The translations under genes were made by a program, and so were the position numbers. This document shows positions 37,011-41,158 of a DNA stretch of 41,158 nucleotides, piece after piece. The DNA lies in contig JAGATN010000031.1 of the NCBI GenBank assembly GCA_017621225.1, positions 1-41,158 on the forward strand. The letters run 5' to 3'. Below the pieces are notes generated by a model, which saw only the letters and a list, made by a program, of their open reading frames with translations, was not told the DNA's origin and ran no database searches. Within the stretch, counting starts at the first letter, position 1. Every line of letters starts with the position of its first letter. The stretch comes from Muribaculaceae bacterium (lineage in GTDB: Bacteria > Bacteroidota > Bacteroidia > Bacteroidales > Muribaculaceae).

Positions 37011-37369
37011 TCAAGAGCTCCTTTCCGCCAGGCATACATAAGGCCCAGCACTATGATTCCAAAAAAGATTGCGATGCTCAACAGTCCGTCAACACCCAGT
37101 TCTCTAACTTTTACAGCCCACGGGAACAGGAACACGCATTCAACGTCGAACATCAAGAACAAAATTGCAAACAAATAATAGCCCACTTTAAACTGAGCCA
37201 TACTTTCACCTCGGGTAGGAATACCGCACTCATAAGCTTCTCCCTTTTGCGGATTGAACGATCGCGGTGATATCAACCCTGCAAGCCACAACGCCAACGC
37301 CACCAAGCCAATACCTGTCAGTGCCGCCACGATGGCAAACGTTGAATTTTGAATCGATAAAAATACCAT
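37001..37369 (-). CDS. nuoA: NADH-quinone oxidoreductase subunit A
   Basis: A three-helix membrane subunit (122 residues from the ATG at 37369; the frame is open to a TTG at 37384, which I consider less likely). Signature segments are [45 protein letters not shown], in parts, including the cysteine loop between helices 1 and 2 near the quinone site. It is the first gene of the respiratory block and has a 311-bp non-coding region upstream. Confidence 0.96.
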   Translation of the reverse strand: MVFLSIQNSTFAIVAALTGIGLVALALWLAGLISPRSFNPQKGEAYECGIPTRGESMAQFKVGYYLFAILFLMFDVECVFLFPWAVKVRELGVDGLLSIAIFFGIIVLGLMYAWRKGALEWK

Positions 37370-37415
37370 ATTGTGTTTTGTCAAATTATTTCACCGGAGA
37401 AATCTACGCACCAAA

Positions 37416-37434
37416 AACCGTCATTTTGACGGTT
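37416..37434 (-). terminator. Terminator-like hairpin in the nuoA leader (possible attenuator)
   Basis: On the nuo strand AACCGTCA, loop AAA, TGACGGTT, followed at once by TTT. The 8-bp stem and T-run look like a small intrinsic terminator, 47 bp before the nuoA ATG and downstream of the only promoter-like box in the region. Confidence 0.5.
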
Positions 37435-37598
37435 GAGAATGACACATTCAATGGCTTTAAGGTTATATGCATTCAATGGCACTTCGATTTTACACACCAC
37501 AAAGTTATACAAAAGTTCACAAATACCCCACTTTAGCGTATTAAAATTTCAGGTTTTTTCATATTTGAGCCAATTTAGGCTCCATATTGACGACACAA

Positions 37599-37645
37599 AG
37601 CCCTCTGTTGACGACCAACCGATTCGCGGTCGTCAACAGAAGGCT
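37599..37645 (-). terminator. Terminator of the TonB receptor-lipoprotein unit
   Basis: AGCCCTCTGTTGACGACC (37599-37616) and GGTCGTCAACAGAAGGCT (37628-37645) pair over 18 bp with one mismatch and an 11-nt loop. It starts 51 bp after the lipoprotein stop codon and is followed on the - strand by TTTG. Confidence 0.75.
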
Positions 37646-37695
37646 CATGAAATTTCTTGAATAAACGCCGCCGCTTTCGCGGCAAAAAGTCCGGT

Positions 37696-38571
37696 TTAAT
37701 TAACGGGCGAGTAAATCGACGACAGGTCGGCCTCTACGCTAAACACCTTCATGCATCTGAATCGAAGTTCCATGTCCGAATCGAACTCGGCATCGACATA
37801 GAAGTTGGATATGGCGTAAGAGGGATAGGGAGTGCCCGCAATCGAGGGGATGAACTGAGGCGAATGCAGCTCAAAGCCACCGTCCGACAGCACAAGATTG
37901 ACATCTTCGAAAAGCATGTCGCGCAAGGCAGGCATGGCGGCATCGAACGACGCATTCGACACCGTAACGTCGGCAGTCATGGTCGACGGATCGAGATCGA
38001 TGGTGTATACCGTCTTGGTCGACACGAATTTTTTCGACGTCATGGTGTTAAGGGTCTCCGTGGTTCCGCCGCACACCATTCGGTAGGGCACCATGGTTAC
38101 GTTGGCCGTACCGTTCACCTCATATTCCACGGCCAGGCCACGGCAGTCCACGTTATCAATCATCTTTTCCTCACCGTAATAAATTATGTCGAGTTCGTCA
38201 AATACCACGTTTGAATATCCGTCAGGCACTATCGACTTAACATCTATCACCTTTGCCTTGCCGCCGTCGCCCTGAGTCCAGGGCACATCAATGAAGCGAT
38301 ACGACTTAGGCTCGTCCGACTCCGACAGCTTTATGTTTTCCATAGTGACAACGGCCTTCTTTGAATTATTGTCAAACACCACCTCGTAGCGCGGAGCATC
38401 CGACACGAATCCGGCCGCATTACCGACGGTAGTCACGTAATTGAATGCCTTGGGCGAAGAAGCGACCGTCAGATCCACCGGATCGTCATCGTTTTCATCT
38501 CCACCACACGACACCATTGTCAAAGCTGCAAAACAGCAGCAAATAAATTCAAATTTCCTCATATTAGTCAT
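37696..38571 (-). CDS. Hypothetical surface-type lipoprotein
   Basis: A 291-residue protein of no family I recognise. It has a signal peptide with lipobox (FAALTMVSC-GG, cysteine near 22), followed by an acidic stretch (GGDENDDDP), which in Bacteroidota can act as a surface export signal. The remainder looks beta-rich, with paired patterns such as RYEVVFDNNSKKAVVTMENIKL and TVYTIDLDPSTMTADVTVSNASF. There are two candidate starts, 38571 and 38562 (MRKFEF), the second giving a more usual signal peptide. It lies 49 bp downstream of the TonB-dependent receptor on the same strand, so it may be an accessory lipoprotein of that transporter. It is not SusD-like in length or motifs. Confidence 0.75.
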   Translation of the reverse strand: MTNMRKFEFICCCFAALTMVSCGGDENDDDPVDLTVASSPKAFNYVTTVGNAAGFVSDAPRYEVVFDNNSKKAVVTMENIKLSESDEPKSYRFIDVPWTQGDGGKAKVIDVKSIVPDGYSNVVFDELDIIYYGEEKMIDNVDCRGLAVEYEVNGTANVTMVPYRMVCGGTTETLNTMTSKKFVSTKTVYTIDLDPSTMTADVTVSNASFDAAMPALRDMLFEDVNLVLSDGGFELHSPQFIPSIAGTPYPSYAISNFYVDAEFDSDMELRFRCMKVFSVEADLSSIYSPVN

Positions 38572-38620
38572 TACATTAAAAACTCTTATACTTGTATCTA
38601 TTATCTATGCATCACATTGG

Positions 38621-40864
38621 TCATGAATCAAACGTAAGCCGCACCGTGGCACCCATTCGCGCCGGCTTGCCGCGCTGCACGAATGCATTGCCAATCGACT
38701 GAAACCAAAACGTATGAAACTTGGTGTTGGTAATATTTTCGCCCCATACGCCAACCGACAGCCATCCGAAGTCGAATGTCATTTCGCCTCCGAGCTGGGC
38801 ATAAAAAGGCTGCTTGAAGTCATTTTCCTCGTTCCAGTATATGCTGCCCACTCCCCTTACGCCTAAATTAAAGGTTATGCTTCGCAATGAGCGGTTTATT
38901 GGCTGAACGTACGTGGCGTCGGCAAACAAGGTGTTCTGTGGGGCATACGGCACTCGTTTGCCCGAATAGTCGGTCTTGCCATTGAAAAATTCGCGAAACC
39001 GGGCGTTGGTATAACCGTAACTGAAATTAAACGACCATCTGTCGACGGGCGAATATCCGATTTGAACCTCGGCGCCATAGCTACGCGTCTTCCCGGCATT
39101 CGAGGTTATTCGCCCCGTAGTGGTGCCGTCGGGAAACATGGTGAGCTGCTGATCGCGGCAATCTATGTAAAACAGAGCCATATCCGTGCGCACTCGGCCG
39201 TCGGCGCACGTCATATGAGCGCCCAACTCGTAATTCCAACTTTTTTCGGGCTTGTAGCTCACCACGTCGTCAACGTCGTATTGCGCGCCCACGCCCATCA
39301 TACCCATTATGCGTTGCTGGAGCACGTCGCTAAACATCTGAGTGTTGAATCCGCCCGATTTATACCCTTTGGCCACCGACATATAAACGTCGGACGCCGA
39401 CTCTACCGGCAACCGATACGATACCGTCAGTTTCGGCAGAAGCTGAAGAAACGATTTCGAAAGCCGCCCGGTGTCGTCGATGTCGACCGGCTCTTTGCGA
39501 AACACCGTCGGGTCGCCTTCGCCCGTGGCATCCCATATGGTATAGCCCGTATTGCAATGACTCCGATAACGGAGCGACGCATGCTCATAATCGAGCCTCA
39601 ACCCCATAGCCAGATTGAATCGTCCGAAGTCCAAAGAGCTTTGATGATACAGCGCAAGCCCATACACGGGACATGAAAAATCGCTGCCGAGCACAAACGA
39701 CCTCTCATCCCACGTTATAGGATAAAAAGGATTGACCTCATTGCGGCGTTCCTCTATCAATCGCCTTATGCCTACATCCTTAAACGTCACGGGAGCCCAC
39801 ATCGACGTATGCTTGTAGAAGCCGAAAACGCCTCCGAGCCAGTCATAATTCCCGACCGATCCGCGTGCCACCATGTCGTGCGTCACGTTCCACTCATGAC
39901 GCTTTTGGGTAAGGGTAAAGTAATCTAACGGAAGAAAATCCTGATCGAGCGTCATGTTGTCGTTCAGATACTGCACGCTCGACACGCTCGAAACCGATAC
40001 ATCGCCCGAAATCCATCTCACGGTCAGTCCGTCGGAAAATCCGTTTCGCCGGTAAAAGCATGTATCGTTATAATTTATCTCGCCCGAGACTGCATATTCG
40101 TAAGGATATCCCCCCTGATGCGAAAGAGCGAATGCCGCCACGTTTCCTATCGACAAATCGGCACGCGGTCGCCACTCTGTGCGCCATCGCAAGCTGCCGC
40201 TCTTTTCGGTGCCTACCTTTCGTCCATCATACAGATTGGTAAAATATCCGCCACAATAATTAAAATATCCCGATATGCCCATGGCCAACCTGTCTGACAG
40301 TTTTTCATAATGAGCTATCGACATGCGCATCACCGGACCTTTTCCGGTTTCGGCCATGACGCGGCTACCCTGATATTTCATTGGCGAGATAGTGTAGATG
40401 TTTATCTGACCGCCCATAGTGTTTCGGCCATACAACGTGCTCTGCGGGCCTCGCATTATCTCCACGCGCTCAATGTCGCCAAGGTCGAAATCGTAATTGT
40501 CCTTGTTCAGGAAAGGCACATTGTCAATGTTGAGCCCCACCACCGGCTGATCGATTCGCGCTCCTATGCCTCGAACGTAAATGCTCGACGTCATACGCGA
40601 TCCGTAATCGGGAATGTAGAAGTTAGGGGCTATCTCACTGACATTCTTTACCGCCAGCACGTTGAAACGTTCGACCTGCGACTCACCTATTACCGTAAGA
40701 GCCGTAGGGAGCAGGCTTATGTCGGAGCTTTGTTTAATGGCCGTAACCGACACCTCATCGAGCCACTTCGTAGTGTCGGGCTCGGCAGTCAAATCATCGG
40801 CCACCGTTGCCCACGCCGACGTCGTAACAACCAAGCCGGCAACACCCATACGGAATCGTTTCAT
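38621..40864 (-). CDS. TonB-dependent outer-membrane receptor
   Basis: Imports a scarce ligand (such as iron-siderophore, heme or cobalamin) through the outer membrane. From the ATG at 40864 it has 747 residues: signal peptide 1-19 or so (SAWA-TVADD), a TonB-box-like DEVSVTA (36-42), the plug domain (about 45-155, with SIYVRGIGARIDQPVVGLNIDNVPF and VEIMRGPQSTLYGRNTMGGQINI) and a 22-strand barrel ending in aromatic LTFDS. It lacks the carboxypeptidase-like N-terminal domain of SusC proteins, so glycan import is less likely. The frame is open upstream to 40915, but that DNA is the promoter, so start 40864 or 40870 is required. The substrate is unknown. Confidence 0.92.
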   Translation of the reverse strand: MKRFRMGVAGLVVTTSAWATVADDLTAEPDTTKWLDEVSVTAIKQSSDISLLPTALTVIGESQVERFNVLAVKNVSEIAPNFYIPDYGSRMTSSIYVRGIGARIDQPVVGLNIDNVPFLNKDNYDFDLGDIERVEIMRGPQSTLYGRNTMGGQINIYTISPMKYQGSRVMAETGKGPVMRMSIAHYEKLSDRLAMGISGYFNYCGGYFTNLYDGRKVGTEKSGSLRWRTEWRPRADLSIGNVAAFALSHQGGYPYEYAVSGEINYNDTCFYRRNGFSDGLTVRWISGDVSVSSVSSVQYLNDNMTLDQDFLPLDYFTLTQKRHEWNVTHDMVARGSVGNYDWLGGVFGFYKHTSMWAPVTFKDVGIRRLIEERRNEVNPFYPITWDERSFVLGSDFSCPVYGLALYHQSSLDFGRFNLAMGLRLDYEHASLRYRSHCNTGYTIWDATGEGDPTVFRKEPVDIDDTGRLSKSFLQLLPKLTVSYRLPVESASDVYMSVAKGYKSGGFNTQMFSDVLQQRIMGMMGVGAQYDVDDVVSYKPEKSWNYELGAHMTCADGRVRTDMALFYIDCRDQQLTMFPDGTTTGRITSNAGKTRSYGAEVQIGYSPVDRWSFNFSYGYTNARFREFFNGKTDYSGKRVPYAPQNTLFADATYVQPINRSLRSITFNLGVRGVGSIYWNEENDFKQPFYAQLGGEMTFDFGWLSVGVWGENITNTKFHTFWFQSIGNAFVQRGKPARMGATVRLTFDS

Positions 40865-40885
40865 ATGCATCGTGATAAATTTATG

Positions 40886-40916
40886 CAAAGGTATACGTTT
40901 TTGCTGATAAAACAAA
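40886..40916 (-). promoter_or_regulatory. Bacteroidota-type promoter of the TonB-dependent receptor gene
   Basis: On the - strand TTTG (40916-40913), a 19-nt spacer, then TACCTTTG (40893-40886): a full consensus match. Transcription should start near 40880, only about 10-16 nt before the ATG codons at 40870 and 40864. This fixes the start of the gene. Confidence 0.85.
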
Positions 40917-41000
40917 AACAGCGGCTTCGGGCAAATGGTTCATGTCTTAATAATAGGCCAATTGGCATAAATATATCGGTTTTATATTGGCAAACCATTA

Positions 41001-41033
41001 GTAATTCGCGATTTTTTTGTAATTCTCCGCGAT
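41001..41033 (-). repeat. Imperfect direct repeat upstream of the receptor promoter
   Basis: GTAATTCGCGAT (41001-41012) recurs as GTAATTCTCCGCGAT (41019-41033), differing by three inserted bases. Nearby, ATTGGC also occurs twice (about 40960-41000). The 243 bp from 40916 to the end show no gene. These repeats may be regulator sites. Confidence 0.35.
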
Positions 41034-41158
41034 ATAAAACGGGAAAAACGGGGATAAAATTAAATACAAGCAAATAAACGGATTAGCAAGATGCTGTTTT
41101 TCCGTGGTTTGCCTGCAAATGGGGCGATTTTCTCAAAAAGTACACCTTTTGTACCCCG

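Larger units (their letters stand above)
37385..37695 (-). promoter_or_regulatory. Leader and intergenic region upstream of nuoA
   Basis: This 311-bp gap holds, in nuo transcription order: the lipoprotein-gene terminator (37599-37645), a short GAGCC/GGCTC hairpin (about 37567-37583), a -7-like box TAACTTTG (37507-37500, no good -33 element), an 11-bp direct repeat CATTCAATGGC (37445-37455 and 37470-37480) and a hairpin with a T5 tract (37434-37416). No coding sequence of convincing quality is in it. Confidence 0.5.

Noticed and set aside
40865-40915. N-terminal extension of the TonB-dependent receptor starting at TTG 40915
   Set aside because: The stretch contains the consensus promoter (TTTG, 19 nt, TACCTTTG), so transcription starts after it. 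The ATG at 40864/40870 gives a proper signal peptide.

Overview
The window reads as chromosomal DNA of a gut-type Bacteroidales bacterium, most likely close to Muribaculaceae. The sequence evidence is: promoters of the Bacteroidota form (TTTG, 19 nt, TAnnTTTG) upstream of several genes; start codons without Shine-Dalgarno motifs and with A-rich upstream DNA; a fused nuoCD and no nuoE, nuoF or nuoG; an ATP synthase a subunit with a long N-terminal export-type extension; a very short epsilon subunit; a single-chain [4Fe-4S] L-serine dehydratase; and a DUF4491 protein. The family-level assignment is an inference from protein style, not from a marker search.

Layout. 1-528: 3' end of metK, whose first ~16 codons look chimeric. 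682-6124: a PpiD/SurA-like periplasmic chaperone, L-serine dehydratase and ribosomal protein S1, all on +. 6207-8652 (-): a likely operon of a TPM-domain membrane protein with zinc ribbons, a DUF4491 protein and the nickel GTPase HypB. 8861-14246 (+): AsmA-like protein, HAD phosphatase and aroB. 14266-16018 (-): hflX and a bcp-type peroxiredoxin. 16207-17664 (+): an exported GH125 alpha-mannosidase. 17782-20137 (-): a PLP-dependent aromatic amino-acid lyase whose specificity residues look like tyrosine phenol-lyase, and a Crp/Fnr regulator. 20286-37369 (-): 18 respiratory genes. 37696-40864 (-): a TonB-dependent receptor followed by a lipoprotein. No tRNA, rRNA, CRISPR array, transposase or phage gene was seen.

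The most striking item is the 17-kb respiratory block. A complete eight-gene F1Fo ATP synthase operon (atpDCBEFHAG) lies inside the complex I operon, between nuoH and nuoI, in the same orientation and with gaps of only 29 and 45 bp at the two junctions. The proton pump and the proton-driven synthase could therefore be made from one transcript, nuoA-B-CD-H-atpD-C-B-E-F-H-A-G-nuoI-J-K-L-M-N. Its leader has a terminator-like hairpin and an 11-bp direct repeat. Complex I here has no NADH-dehydrogenase module (NuoEFG), so its electron donor is open; NuoI carries an unusual Ala/Lys-rich tail.
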